Shown here one piece after another: positions 23,386 through 32,557 of a DNA stretch of 64,000 nt. Position 1 is the stretch's first letter, and the number at the start of each line of letters is the position of its first letter. The position numbers and the translations under genes are program-made. Below the pieces are notes generated by a model. That model searched no databases, was not told the DNA's origin, and saw only the letters and a program-made list of their open reading frames with translations. This DNA is from Oceanicoccus sp. KOV_DT_Chl (GTDB lineage: Bacteria; Pseudomonadota; Gammaproteobacteria; Pseudomonadales; Dasaniaceae): positions 372,001 through 436,000 of the forward strand of contig NZ_FQLF01000002.1 of the NCBI RefSeq assembly GCF_900120175.1. Reading direction: 5' to 3'.

Positions 23386-24201
23386 ATGAATAATAAAAAC
23401 CTGCTCGGTATAGGAGCAGTGGTATTAGTGCTTGCACTCATTGGTCTAGGGGCTTTTCTCTCCAAAGATAAAACCGAAAGCACCGCTGCCGCTCCCGAGA
23501 TGTCTAAGCCAGAAGCCGTAATCCGTAATTTACCAGAGCCAACTCCCGCCTATGTGCCTGAACAGGACTGGCCAAAACCAGAGCCAATGGCTGAACTCAA
23601 CCAACCTGAAATAAAAATCGTAACCCCGCCAACTGCTCTGGAAAACAGTGATCCGCAGTTTCTATTAGCCGCTGCCGATTTAGCGCCAGAATTAAGTCAA
23701 TGGCTATTACCTGACGAACAGATCCGCAAATGGGTACTGGCACTGGATCTTATGGCCGAAGGCAAATTACCTAAACGCTATCGCCCTGTCGACTACCCTA
23801 TGGACAAATTTGCAGTCGAGCCAATGGGACTGGATACCGTGGCTGCTGAGGACAACCAGCAGCGGATGACTTCACTGATTGACACAATCACTGCGATCAA
23901 GCCCGCGCAAGCCGCAAGCTATTATCGCGCATGGCTACCCATTATTGAAAAAGCCTACGATGAACAAGGTAAAAACAACAGCGTCGACCAACGCCTGCGC
24001 CAAGCTATCAGCCAAGTCCTCGCAGTTGATTCGCTAGAGCAGCCCGCCGCCCTGATTCGCCCCAGCGTACTCTATAAATTCGAGGACCCTGTACTGGAAG
24101 ATGCCAGCGATATAGAAAAGCTGCTGTGGCGCATGGGCCCTGAAAACGCTGAAAAGCTGCAAAATTTTTTGCGGGATCTACGCGCAGAATTATATCAATA
24201 G
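23386..24201 (+). CDS. DUF3014-type membrane-anchored protein
   Basis: I start the protein at the ATG at 23386 (MNNKNLLGIGAVV), which has GGAA seven bases upstream; this gives 271 residues. An earlier in-frame start at 23335 lacks a ribosome site. One N-terminal membrane helix (about 5-24) is followed by a proline-rich linker and a helical domain with segments such as QFLLAAADLAPELSQWLLP, ALDLMAEGKLPKRYRPVDYP and a terminal LLWRMGPENAEKLQNFL. This resembles the DUF3014 family of proteobacterial envelope proteins. The function is unknown. It stands alone between divergent and downstream genes. Confidence 0.7.
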   Translation: MNNKNLLGIGAVVLVLALIGLGAFLSKDKTESTAAAPEMSKPEAVIRNLPEPTPAYVPEQDWPKPEPMAELNQPEIKIVTPPTALENSDPQFLLAAADLAPELSQWLLPDEQIRKWVLALDLMAEGKLPKRYRPVDYPMDKFAVEPMGLDTVAAEDNQQRMTSLIDTITAIKPAQAASYYRAWLPIIEKAYDEQGKNNSVDQRLRQAISQVLAVDSLEQPAALIRPSVLYKFEDPVLEDASDIEKLLWRMGPENAEKLQNFLRDLRAELYQ

Positions 24202-24350
24202 GCCCATCCATCTCACTCACCGGTCACCGGCAACTGTGTCGCTGACCGAATTGCCTCCCCTTGCTCCAGACCTTGCAGAATCTTAATTTTCTGCAGCCTC
24301 TAAAAGCCATAGAATAAGCATCATCAAATACCAATAAAGATGGATTAACT

Positions 24351-25928
24351 ATGACTGCCAACGCTATTCACAACCCGCCTTTACTCGCTGACCTGATCAT
24401 CGACGGTCTAAACCGCTATGACGATAGACCCTGCTTACACCTGGGGGAAACCATAGCCAGCTATCGAGAAGTCCGTGAACAGACCAGCCGCTTTGTGCAA
24501 GTCCTCCAGTCCAAAGGCCTGGGGCCAGGCTCCCGTGTTGCCATCGTCTCTGGTAACCGTCCTGAAGTCCTTTACAACCTGGCGGCCATGCAAATAACCG
24601 GTTGCTGCGGCACCACACTGCACCCTATGGGATCATTGGATGATCACGCCTATGTCTTGGGGGACGCAGAAGTCGAAACTCTGGTCTACGACGCCAGCTT
24701 GTTTGATCAACGCGCACAGGAATTAAAAGCCCTGCTGCCAGGCTTGAAAAACCTGTTAGGTTTTGGCCCGACTGAGGCTGGCGATGATTACACCGCGCTT
24801 GCTGCCAACTATGACCCTAAACCCTTGGTTGCCCCCGCAGTAGACCCTGATGATGTTGGCGCTATTGTCTACACAGGCGGCACCACCGGCAAACCCAAGG
24901 GGATATTACAAACCTACCGGTCAGCAGCGTATATGACCATGATACAAATGCTGGAATGGGATTGGCCTGAAGAGTTGCGGATGATGATAGCGACGCCGCT
25001 CTCACATGCAGCTGCTGCCTTTTTTGTCCCCACTTTACAAAAAGGGGGATGTATCTATGTGCCAGCGGGTTTCGACCCTGAATTGATTTTCACAATGATC
25101 GAAGAACATAAAATTACCGCTACCATGCTGGTACCGGTAATGATTTATTATTTAATGGATCACCCTAGGGCAGCTACTGCTGACATGTCCAGCATGGAAA
25201 CTATTTTCTATGGCGCATCACCGATGAGCCCAGCCCGCCTCAAAGAAGCAATAGAAAAATGGGGACCTATCTTCTATCAATTTTATGGCCAATCAGAAGC
25301 CCCCATGGTGTTAGTCAATATGAAACGCGCCGACCACGATCTCAATAAACCTGGCCGTCTCAGCGCCTGTGGTAAACCCACGCCGTGGATTACTTTTGCG
25401 TTGCTGGACGACAAAGGCGAACCGGTCGCCGCCGGGGAGCCTGGTGAGATTTGTGTGCGCGGCCCACTGGTAATGAAAGAATATTACAAACTTCCCGAGC
25501 AAACAGCAGAAGCAATGACAGGAGGCTGGATGCATACCGGCGACGTTGGCCGCTTCGACGAGGATGGTTTTTTATATATCGTTGACCGCACTAAAGACAT
25601 GATCGTTACCGGCGGATTCAATGTTTTCCCAAGAGAAGTAGAAGATATCATTGCCGAGCATGAAGCAGTAGCTCAGGTTGCAGTAATCGGTGTCCCTAGC
25701 GAACAATGGGGCGAGGAAGTAAAAGCAGTAGTGGTCTTGCGGCCTGATGCGGAGGCTTCAGAGGAACTGAGTGCAAGCATCATTGCCGCAGTAAAAAACG
25801 CAAAAGGTTCAGTCCAGGCGCCTAAATCAATCGACTACGCAGCAGCTATTCCTGTCACGGCAGTAGGTAAACCTGACAAAAAAGTACTGCGGCAGCAGTA
25901 TTGGGAAGGCCATGAACGTGCTGTTTGA
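24351..25928 (+). CDS. AMP-binding acyl-CoA ligase (FadD-type)
   Basis: The protein has 525 residues and belongs to the ANL superfamily. The P-loop is AIVYTGGTTGKPKGILQTY (about 168-186), with A5-type YGQSEAP and A7-type HTGDVGRFDEDGFLYIVDR motifs. The catalytic-lysine region is AVGKPDKKVLRQQYW at the end. It activates a carboxylic acid as acyl-AMP, then acyl-CoA. The substrate cannot be read from the sequence; long-chain or ring-containing acids are both possible. It is not adjacent to the steroid cluster, which has its own ligase at 44234-45825. The stop codon lies within a hairpin-forming repeat (25924-25950). Confidence 0.88.
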   Translation: MTANAIHNPPLLADLIIDGLNRYDDRPCLHLGETIASYREVREQTSRFVQVLQSKGLGPGSRVAIVSGNRPEVLYNLAAMQITGCCGTTLHPMGSLDDHAYVLGDAEVETLVYDASLFDQRAQELKALLPGLKNLLGFGPTEAGDDYTALAANYDPKPLVAPAVDPDDVGAIVYTGGTTGKPKGILQTYRSAAYMTMIQMLEWDWPEELRMMIATPLSHAAAAFFVPTLQKGGCIYVPAGFDPELIFTMIEEHKITATMLVPVMIYYLMDHPRAATADMSSMETIFYGASPMSPARLKEAIEKWGPIFYQFYGQSEAPMVLVNMKRADHDLNKPGRLSACGKPTPWITFALLDDKGEPVAAGEPGEICVRGPLVMKEYYKLPEQTAEAMTGGWMHTGDVGRFDEDGFLYIVDRTKDMIVTGGFNVFPREVEDIIAEHEAVAQVAVIGVPSEQWGEEVKAVVVLRPDAEASEELSASIIAAVKNAKGSVQAPKSIDYAAAIPVTAVGKPDKKVLRQQYWEGHERAV

Positions 25929-25957
25929 TAGCATGGTGCTATCTATCAAAAAATGAC

Positions 25958-26006
25958 CACAGTGTAGATAGCGGTCTACCAACCGCTATCTAACAATAAC
26001 ACTGTG
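25958..26006. repeat. Imperfect 49-base palindrome downstream of the ligase
   Basis: CACAGTGT (25958-25965) pairs with ACACTGTG (25999-26006), and AGATAGCGGT (25966-25975) with ACCGCTATCT (25982-25991). The loop has six bases and there is a seven-base bulge on one side. No T run follows, so it is not a standard terminator. It could be an RNA processing or protection hairpin at the ligase 3' end. Confidence 0.6.
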
Positions 26007-26079
26007 CATTTAATCAAACCCTGCACACCAAAAACCTCGCAAAAATATTCAAACAAACTCTCAGACCGTAGGAGGATAA

Positions 26080-26115
26080 ATGTATACCTCACTATTTAAT
26101 TTTAACTTCACCTAA
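26080..26115 (+). CDS. Possible 11-residue leader peptide upstream of csrA
   Basis: AGGAGG (26070-26075) is followed four bases later by an ATG and an 11-codon frame, MYTSLFNFNFT, then TAA. This is the strongest ribosome site in the neighbourhood. The overlapping GGAGGA could equally be a CsrA-binding site. Translation is not shown and the peptide resembles nothing I know, so this is tentative. Confidence 0.3.
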   Translation: MYTSLFNFNFT

Positions 26116-26151
26116 CCCTATCAGGCTATAAGCAGATATAATGGCAATACC

Positions 26152-26175
26152 CCTGTGTATTTTTAAATACACAGG
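26152..26175. repeat. Perfect inverted repeat in the csrA upstream region
   Basis: CCTGTGTATTT and AAATACACAGG are exact complements separated by TT. The repeat lies 111 bases before the csrA ATG. It may be an operator or an RNA hairpin. The right arm ends in ACAGG followed by A, which makes an ACAGGA sequence resembling a CsrA site. Confidence 0.6.
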
Positions 26176-26285
26176 AACTAAGAAGCTACAAGTACTCTTA
26201 CTGTATAACAATTTATGTTTACGCTAATGTCATTACCGCACTTATAATTTCACGACCTAACAACTAAGCATAAGGGAGCTTATAA

Positions 26286-26477
26286 ATGTTAATTTTAACC
26301 AGAAGAATTGGTGAAACTTTGCGAGTAGGTGACGAAGTCAAAGTCACCGTTTTAGAACTCCAGGGTAATCAGGTAAGAATAGGGATCGAAGCACCACGCA
26401 GTGTTGAAGTTCATCGTGAAGAAATCTATCAGCGTATCCAGAATGAACGGCGCAACGAAAATGAGGGCAATCGTTAA
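26286..26477 (+). CDS. csrA: Carbon storage regulator CsrA (RsmA)
   Basis: The protein has 63 residues and begins [40 protein letters not shown] is the RNA-binding strand and alpha region, including the key R4-type and R44-type arginines. It is a dimeric RNA-binding protein that blocks translation at GGA motifs near ribosome sites. Its own ribosome site AAGGGAG (seven bases before the ATG) contains GGA, and the leader has several more, so autoregulation is likely. The short C-terminal tail is Asn/Glu/Arg-rich. The usual neighbours alaS and lysC are not present here. Confidence 0.96.
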   Translation: MLILTRRIGETLRVGDEVKVTVLELQGNQVRIGIEAPRSVEVHREEIYQRIQNERRNENEGNR

Positions 26478-26548
26478 TATCACCCTCGTCTGTAAACGCT
26501 AAATCAGTCCTACTTAATTGATAAAAAGCAGTGCCGCGGCGCAAAAAA

Positions 26549-27292
26549 TTATTGCGCCGATGTAGTCTTTAACGCATCCAGCAACTGTCGTTTAATCTCA
26601 GCACCCCATACCTGATAACCCTTGTCATTCATATGCAGCCGATCATAAGTCATCAAGCTGGCATCCGGCTCACCCGCAGCAGTAAACAATTGTTCGTTGG
26701 CATCAATAAAAGTAACTTGTGGGTCGGCCATAGCAAGCTGGGCTAAAAACCCATTAACCGCTAAAAACTTTGGCCATAAATGCCACAAGGCTGAACTGGG
26801 TTTAAGCGCAATAAAAAATATTTCTGCGCCAGGAGCGGCCCATTTCAATCGTTCAATTAATTGCTGATACAGCGGTTGTAATTGTGCGGGCGTTTTCGGT
26901 ACATTGCCGAATAAATCACTCAAATCATTACTACCGATATAGACCACAACTGCCTGTGGCTGATATGGCTCCACAATTTGACTGACATAATAACTAACAT
27001 CCATTGCTTTAGCGCCGCCAAAGCCCCGCCCAAAGACAAGCAATGGCTGCATGTCTTCTTCCAAACTATCCCAAAAACGAATACTCGAGCTACCTATAAA
27101 AACTACAGCGTTGCGAGGTGGCGGCTTGACCTTATCCTGCTCTGCAAACCCGGCAATTACCGGCTGCCAAACTCGTGGGTCTTCGCTAAAGAAACGATCA
27201 CCTTCCAATTTTATCTGTAGATATAAATACGTTAACCCCATCACCAGTATCAGTGACAAAATAATCGAAATCCGGATGGCTTTCATACTCAT
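26549..27292 (-). CDS. SGNH/GDSL-family hydrolase, membrane-anchored
   Basis: The protein has 247 residues. An N-terminal helix (ISIILSLILVMGLTYLYLQI) is an anchor or signal. SGNH blocks are visible: block I VVFIGSSSIRFW with the serine, block II glycine in FGRGFGGAK, block III VVYIGSNDLS, and block V YDRLHMNDKGYQVW with the Asp and His. It is probably an esterase or lipase-like hydrolase acting at the outer face of the membrane; the substrate is unknown. A hairpin CGGCGCAA/TTGCGCCG (26537-26559) overlaps its stop codon. Confidence 0.82.
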   Translation of the reverse strand: MSMKAIRISIILSLILVMGLTYLYLQIKLEGDRFFSEDPRVWQPVIAGFAEQDKVKPPPRNAVVFIGSSSIRFWDSLEEDMQPLLVFGRGFGGAKAMDVSYYVSQIVEPYQPQAVVVYIGSNDLSDLFGNVPKTPAQLQPLYQQLIERLKWAAPGAEIFFIALKPSSALWHLWPKFLAVNGFLAQLAMADPQVTFIDANEQLFTAAGEPDASLMTYDRLHMNDKGYQVWGAEIKRQLLDALKTTSAQ

Positions 27293-27336
27293 TTAACTGA
27301 CCCCGTAATGGCTCCCCTGCCTACTGTAGATGCTTA

Positions 27337-28536
27337 TTACTCATCATTTATAGTAACGGTATTTTTTTCCAATCGATAAAAAAGCAATCCGGAGAGTACT
27401 GCACAGGCCACTAAGCAGATTGCCAAGGGCGTAGGTTCACCTGTTAATATTAACCCTACGACTGTCGCGACCAAACCCGCCACACCCATCTGAAAAAAGC
27501 CCATCAATGCCGACGCCGTTCCTGCCATATCCGAGAATGGCGTCAACGCAACTGCCATTGCTTGTGGCACCGCAATCCCCATCGCACTGGTATAAATCGC
27601 GATTGGCAATACAATACTTAAAGGATGATAAATTTCCAACACACATAGAACGATCATTACCAGGCTCGCCACCACAGCCAAACAAGCACCACCATACATT
27701 AACCGATAACTATCAAAATGCTGCGAGAAACGTGCGGTAAATAAATTACCCAGAATGTATCCAACCACTATAAACGCAAACCAATATCCAAAGCTCTCAC
27801 TGGGCACACCCATAAACTCAATCAGGATATAGCTCGACCCCGTAACAAAAGCAAACACCCCTGCATACAAGAAAGAAGCAGCCAAGACTGCCAAACGGAA
27901 ATGCCTATTCCTTAACAGCAAGACATAATTAGCCAGCACATTTTTCAGCCGTAAGCTTTGTCGCTGCGTTAACGATTCAGGTACTTTTAAACAAAGCATT
28001 AATATAGCCACCGCCGCATAACATGCGAGAAAAGTAAAAATACTCGGCCATGACCAAACTAATAACATCCAACCGCCAATAATCGGCGCGACTACGGGTG
28101 CTAGCGCCATAATGGCATTCATTCCTGCCAGCGCACTCGGCAATTTTTTCACGCTATACATATCGCGTATTATTGATCTCGCCAAAGTAGGGCCCACACA
28201 CGCCCCTACACCTTGCATAAAACGCCAAAAAATCAGTGATTCAACCGACTGCGCATTAGAACAACCAAGACAAGACAATAAAAAAAGCAACATGCCGCCA
28301 ATCAACACAGGCTTGCGGCCGAAGCGATCCGACAAGGGGCCACACACTAAATGAAATAACGAAAACCCCAGCAGGTATATCCCCAGAGTAAGTTGTACCT
28401 CGGCTATTTCCGCATCAAGTGTCGCCACCATCAGTGGCATCGCCGGTAAATACATATCGGTTGATAGCGGCCCCAGTGCTGCGAAGGCTGCTAGCAAAAA
28501 AAGTAACTGAGGAGATTCACGCTTAAAAAATGTCAT
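27337..28536 (-). CDS. Bcr/CflA-family MFS drug exporter
   Basis: The protein has 399 residues and about 12 membrane helices. The MFS motif A region GPLSDRFGRKPVLIGG lies between helices 2 and 3. The N-terminal GPLSTDMYLPAMPLM and RFMQGVGACVGPTLARSIIRDMY are typical of the Bcr/CflA subfamily of proton-driven multidrug exporters. It follows the thiolase terminator, so it has its own promoter in the short gap upstream. Confidence 0.9.
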   Translation of the reverse strand: MTFFKRESPQLLFLLAAFAALGPLSTDMYLPAMPLMVATLDAEIAEVQLTLGIYLLGFSLFHLVCGPLSDRFGRKPVLIGGMLLFLLSCLGCSNAQSVESLIFWRFMQGVGACVGPTLARSIIRDMYSVKKLPSALAGMNAIMALAPVVAPIIGGWMLLVWSWPSIFTFLACYAAVAILMLCLKVPESLTQRQSLRLKNVLANYVLLLRNRHFRLAVLAASFLYAGVFAFVTGSSYILIEFMGVPSESFGYWFAFIVVGYILGNLFTARFSQHFDSYRLMYGGACLAVVASLVMIVLCVLEIYHPLSIVLPIAIYTSAMGIAVPQAMAVALTPFSDMAGTASALMGFFQMGVAGLVATVVGLILTGEPTPLAICLVACAVLSGLLFYRLEKNTVTINDE

Positions 28537-28560
28537 CTATACCGCTTTTTGTAAGCTAAT

Positions 28561-28587
28561 AAAAAAGGGCTAGAAAATTCCAGCCCT
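28561..28587 (-). terminator. Terminator after the thiolase gene
   Basis: On the minus strand AGGGCT pairs with AGCCCT around a 10-base loop and is followed by T6. It lies 45 bases beyond the thiolase stop. Confidence 0.72.
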
Positions 28588-28631
28588 GCACATGATGATG
28601 TTACTGAGATACTTGAACTAACCAATACTAA

Positions 28632-29834
28632 TCATGCAACTTCAAATAAACCTGCCGCCCCCATACCGCCACCGATACACATACTGATGACGACATACCT
28701 AACTCCGCGGCGCTTACCTTCGATTAATGCATGTCCGACCATCCGCGCACCTGACATACCAAAAGGATGACCAATAGAAATGGCACCGCCGTTCACATTC
28801 AAGTTTTCGTTAGGGATGCCCAGCTGGTCACGACAATATATAGCTTGGCACGCGAAAGCTTCATTTAACTCCCACAAACCGATATCCGCCATTGTTAAAC
28901 CCGTTCGCTGCAACAGTTTAGGAATCGCAAACACGGGGCCAATACCCATTTCATCCGGGCCACAACCCGCCACCGCCATACCTCGATAAATCCCCAATGG
29001 CGCCAACCCTTTCTGCTCCGCCAATTTTGAATCCATCACCACACAGGCCGAAGCACCATCAGACAGCTGGGAGGCATTACCCGCAGTAATGAACTTACCT
29101 TCCGGTACTACTTTTCCGTCTTTCCATACAGGCTCTAGCGCAGACAAACTCTCCAAAGTTGTTGAAGCACGATTGCCCTCATCTTTAGTCAGCAAAGTTT
29201 CTTCATAGCTGGTTTCTTTAGTCTCGCGATCAAACACAGATTTAGTGGTCGCCATCGCTACAATTTCATCATCAAACGCCCCCGCCTGTTGCGCGGCGGC
29301 GGTACGCTGCTGACTTTGAAAAGCAAACTCATCTTGCGCCTCACGGGAGATGCTATAACGATCCGCCACAACTTCAGCAGTTTCTATCATCTGCATATAC
29401 ATATGGGGAGAATTCGCCAACACCGATTTCGAGATGGCGCGATGGCTATTTTTATATTTGTTTTGTACCAGGGATATAGACTCTAAACCGCCTGCAACAA
29501 TAATATCCTGCTCATTCGTCATAATCGCTTTTGCCGCCAGTCCAATCGACATTAGACCTGAAGAACACATACGATCAACCTGCATCCCCGATACGGTTTC
29601 AGGCAGACCCGCAGCCATCGCACTTAATCGACCAATATTATAACCCTGAGTCCCTTGCGGAGCGGCCAGACCTAAAATCACATCATCAACTGAAGCAGGG
29701 TCTATACCTGCACGGGCTACCGCCTCCTTAACAACATGGCCACCCATGGCCGGTGCCTCAGTATCATTAAATGCTCCTCGGAAGGCCTTACCAATGGGTG
29801 TACGTGCTGTCGAAACTATCACTGCTTCTTTCAT
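28632..29834 (-). CDS. Acetyl-CoA C-acyltransferase (thiolase)
   Basis: The protein has 400 residues. The thiolase active site is complete: nucleophile Cys90 in [10 protein letters not shown], His in [16 protein letters not shown], and the second Cys in [13 protein letters not shown]. It cleaves 3-ketoacyl-CoA with CoA in beta-oxidation, or runs the reverse condensation. It differs clearly from the FadA6-like thiolase at 35931-37079. It is a single gene between its own terminator and the diguanylate cyclase gene. A role in side-chain or fatty-acid oxidation is possible but not shown. Confidence 0.9.
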   Translation of the reverse strand: MKEAVIVSTARTPIGKAFRGAFNDTEAPAMGGHVVKEAVARAGIDPASVDDVILGLAAPQGTQGYNIGRLSAMAAGLPETVSGMQVDRMCSSGLMSIGLAAKAIMTNEQDIIVAGGLESISLVQNKYKNSHRAISKSVLANSPHMYMQMIETAEVVADRYSISREAQDEFAFQSQQRTAAAQQAGAFDDEIVAMATTKSVFDRETKETSYEETLLTKDEGNRASTTLESLSALEPVWKDGKVVPEGKFITAGNASQLSDGASACVVMDSKLAEQKGLAPLGIYRGMAVAGCGPDEMGIGPVFAIPKLLQRTGLTMADIGLWELNEAFACQAIYCRDQLGIPNENLNVNGGAISIGHPFGMSGARMVGHALIEGKRRGVRYVVISMCIGGGMGAAGLFEVA

Positions 29835-29954
29835 AACTTTTCCTCTTTAATACTTGCTAAACCACTATCAACAATGAACAGAAATGCCGCAGCTAATGCG
29901 ATAAGTATTCAGAATTATGGCTACTAAAATTAGAATATTTTAAAACCCGTATTA

Positions 29955-31565
29955 TCACCGAGTGACGGGTTGAAAGACACCCTGTTTAACATGGTCTGGA
30001 TCAAAATCATAAACCACACCTTGATTTCTACCCTGCGCTTTTGCTTGGTATAGTGCTTTATCAGCAGTACGTATCATTTGCCCGATAGTCAGATTTTCTG
30101 AGGGAATCATCGTACACCCACCCAAACTCACCGTTACATGCGAGCAAATTTCAGAACCCTTGTGCTCCAGCGCCAATTCATTTATCACCTGATTACAACG
30201 AGCTATTAATGTTTCATCGACTAATACTGTTGCCGGCAATATAGCAGCAAACTCTTCGCCACCGAATCGTGCTACGACATCTCCCGAGCGAGTAAAACAG
30301 CTACGAAACGACAGCGCTACCTGCTGCAAACAAACATCACCATCGGCATGCCCATAATAATCATTATATTTCTTGAAAAAATCCACATCGCAGAGAATTA
30401 ACGATAACGGTTTTTTATCCCTCATGGCACGAAACCATTCGGCCTTCAAAGTATCATCAAAATGTCGCCGATTAGCTAATAGCGTCAACGAATCAGTACG
30501 TGACAACTTCTCTAATTTTTCATTAGCTGTTTCCAGCCTGGCCGTTTGCTCTTTTACCAAACGCTGGACAGTCGCATTACGGGTACGCAAATTGTAGATA
30601 TAGGCGGGCAGTAAAAAATTAATTATTAGCCCAATTGCTATCGCCGACTGCCAGGAGTTCGAAATAACTAACGCCATATATTGGTTTGTAGGCTCTGCCA
30701 TCACCACCCAACGTCGATCACCTGCTAACTGCATTTCCGTCACGTATTCGTATTCGCTTAGCAGCTCACTTTCATCAAAATCATCACTGAGATTTAAGAT
30801 AAATGTGCGTTTATCGGTAGTCATATCCGCAACCACTAAATCGATATGGCGATGGCGCTCATCAGATAGAAAGTTAGCCAAAAGAGGTTGGATACTAATA
30901 CCCCCTATCAGCAAACCTGTAAAATTTTGCGCACCGATCTCATTCTTTTGATAAATCGGCATGAATACCGTCAAATAATACTCAGCCTCTTCATCTTTTT
31001 TTAGCTCTTTAGAATAGTCGGGCAACATATCAACCAGATAATTCTCAGGCCCTAATTCTTCCAGTGCTGTCTTAAACCGGCCGTAGGAAAGATCCAGTCC
31101 AACACTTGAAGTGTCCTTGCTACGTGAGAGCTGATACATAACAGGCAAGTAGAAATCCTTAACCCCGGCGGTAACGAGTTGCTCACCATTCTGCTCTTTA
31201 AATTCAAATCCAGGGACCGTTTCCTGCTTGGACGCCTCGTAACGCGCCCGATCCGCATGTGCTACCAATGGCACCCAGGCCACACCTTGTAACTGTGGAT
31301 AATTATCCAAAGCCTCTTCTGCCAAACTATCAAATCCATTACGCCGAATAGTACTGACTTCCAGTAGGTTTTTTAATGTCATCAATAGCGTCAATGAACG
31401 CTCGGATTCTACTTTGATAAAACTGGCATACTTCTCAACATCACTATGAAATAGCTGCAAAGCATTGCTTAATTCTTTTTTGTACAGGTAATGTGCGGTA
31501 TAGAATGTCGCCGAAACACTGACCAGAAAAATCAGCACCGTAACTTTATCGAACCGAATACCCAT
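29955..31565 (-). CDS. CHASE-domain diguanylate cyclase
   Basis: The protein has 536 residues. A membrane helix (about 8-28) is followed by a periplasmic CHASE sensor (about 45-290, including NYPQLQGVAWVPLV and TGLLIGGISIQPLL). A second helix (about 307-326) leads through a short coiled coil to a GGDEF domain (about 355-520). The active-site motif is GGEEF at 435-439, and an inhibitory RxxD site (RSGD, 426-429) lies five residues upstream. It should make cyclic di-GMP in response to a small extracellular ligand and be product-inhibited. It sits between the thiolase gene and the 3' end of the steroid cluster, in the same direction. Confidence 0.93.
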   Translation of the reverse strand: MGIRFDKVTVLIFLVSVSATFYTAHYLYKKELSNALQLFHSDVEKYASFIKVESERSLTLLMTLKNLLEVSTIRRNGFDSLAEEALDNYPQLQGVAWVPLVAHADRARYEASKQETVPGFEFKEQNGEQLVTAGVKDFYLPVMYQLSRSKDTSSVGLDLSYGRFKTALEELGPENYLVDMLPDYSKELKKDEEAEYYLTVFMPIYQKNEIGAQNFTGLLIGGISIQPLLANFLSDERHRHIDLVVADMTTDKRTFILNLSDDFDESELLSEYEYVTEMQLAGDRRWVVMAEPTNQYMALVISNSWQSAIAIGLIINFLLPAYIYNLRTRNATVQRLVKEQTARLETANEKLEKLSRTDSLTLLANRRHFDDTLKAEWFRAMRDKKPLSLILCDVDFFKKYNDYYGHADGDVCLQQVALSFRSCFTRSGDVVARFGGEEFAAILPATVLVDETLIARCNQVINELALEHKGSEICSHVTVSLGGCTMIPSENLTIGQMIRTADKALYQAKAQGRNQGVVYDFDPDHVKQGVFQPVTR

Positions 31566-31748
31566 GTCGGACCCATATTAAAAAGTTGTAATTTAATAGT
31601 TATAGCAAAACTGGGCATTATTGCTTGAATAATCACTCAGAATTGCAAAACCCCTGACAACTAATTAACAATAAAGCAAAATTACGTTACCTAAATCAAA
31701 CGACTTTATTTAACCACTTAAGGACTCTAATCCGATATAACTACCTTG

Positions 31749-32546
31749 TTAGCTACGTTGACTGGAACAGGAAACAATCTCTCCGGTCATGTAACTGGAA
31801 TAATCAGAAGCGAGGAACATCATGACATTGGCTACCTCCCAAGCCTCAGCCGCACGACCGTAAGCTTCAGCGGCTTCCAATTCGGCCAATAATTCCTCTG
31901 ATGCCGATTTACGCAACATAGGGTGCAACACAATAGACGGTGCCACCGCATTGATTCGCACACCAAAATCTGCCGCCTCCAGTGCGGCGCAGCGTGTCAG
32001 TGCCATCACGCCAGCTTTCGCTGCGGCATAGTGCGCCTGTTCTTTTTGCGCACGCCAGCCTAACACCGATGCGTTATTAACAATCACCCCACCCTTGCCC
32101 CGCGCCTGCATGACTTTCATCATATAGCGGGTCATTCGCATAGTGCCATTCAAGGTGACATCAATAACCTTATTCCACTCAGCATCCTCCATCTCAACCA
32201 ATAACCTTGAAGTACCCAAACCAGCGTTATTAATCAAAATGTCAACGCCGTCCATTTTCTCGACGGCAAAATCAATCAGCGCTTGTACATCCTCTTCTAC
32301 CGCGACATTACCAACTTTACCGAAGACCGACTGCAAACCTGTTTCTGTTTTTAACTTTTCAACCGAGGCTTGCAAACGCCCTTCGTGGATATCGCTGATC
32401 ACAATCGCCCGACAACCTTCTTCAACCGCTTTGGTGGCTGCTGAAAAACCAATTCCAGCGCCAGCTGCCGCGGTAATTAATACCGACTTACCTTCAATCA
32501 GGTTATGACCTTTTACATATTCGGGGACTTTAATATCCATCATCAT
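31749..32546 (-). CDS. ipdF: IpdF-like short-chain dehydrogenase of HIP catabolism
   Basis: The protein has 265 residues and is a classical SDR. The cofactor loop is VLITAAAGAGIGFSAATKA, with NNAG, and the catalytic Ser/Tyr/Lys lie in NNASVLGWRAQKEQAHYAAAKAG. The stretch from NNASVLGWRAQ to AVAPSI, and the ending YSSYMTGEIVS, resemble M. tuberculosis IpdF (Rv3559c) as I remember it. IpdF handles the 5-hydroxy/oxo group of methylhexahydroindane-CoA intermediates. As in mycobacteria it lies next to fadE30, here 12 bases downstream. Three ATGs are in tandem; the third (32540) has the best spacing to AAGAG. It is the last gene of the cluster. Confidence 0.85.
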   Translation of the reverse strand: MMMDIKVPEYVKGHNLIEGKSVLITAAAGAGIGFSAATKAVEEGCRAIVISDIHEGRLQASVEKLKTETGLQSVFGKVGNVAVEEDVQALIDFAVEKMDGVDILINNAGLGTSRLLVEMEDAEWNKVIDVTLNGTMRMTRYMMKVMQARGKGGVIVNNASVLGWRAQKEQAHYAAAKAGVMALTRCAALEAADFGVRINAVAPSIVLHPMLRKSASEELLAELEAAEAYGRAAEAWEVANVMMFLASDYSSYMTGEIVSCSSQRS

Positions 32547-32557
32547 TCTCTTAGCTG

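Larger units (their letters stand above)
25929..26285 (+). other. Structured intergenic region and csrA leader (357 bases)
   Basis: Between the ligase and csrA lie several hairpin-forming inverted repeats: GATAGCA/TGCTATC at 25927-25943, a long imperfect palindrome at 25958-26006, and a perfect one at 26152-26175. There is also a minute ORF at 26080-26115 with a strong ribosome site. GGA trinucleotides, the core of CsrA-binding sites, occur at 26071, 26074, 26174 and in the csrA ribosome site at 26275. No longer gene fits. Confidence 0.5.
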
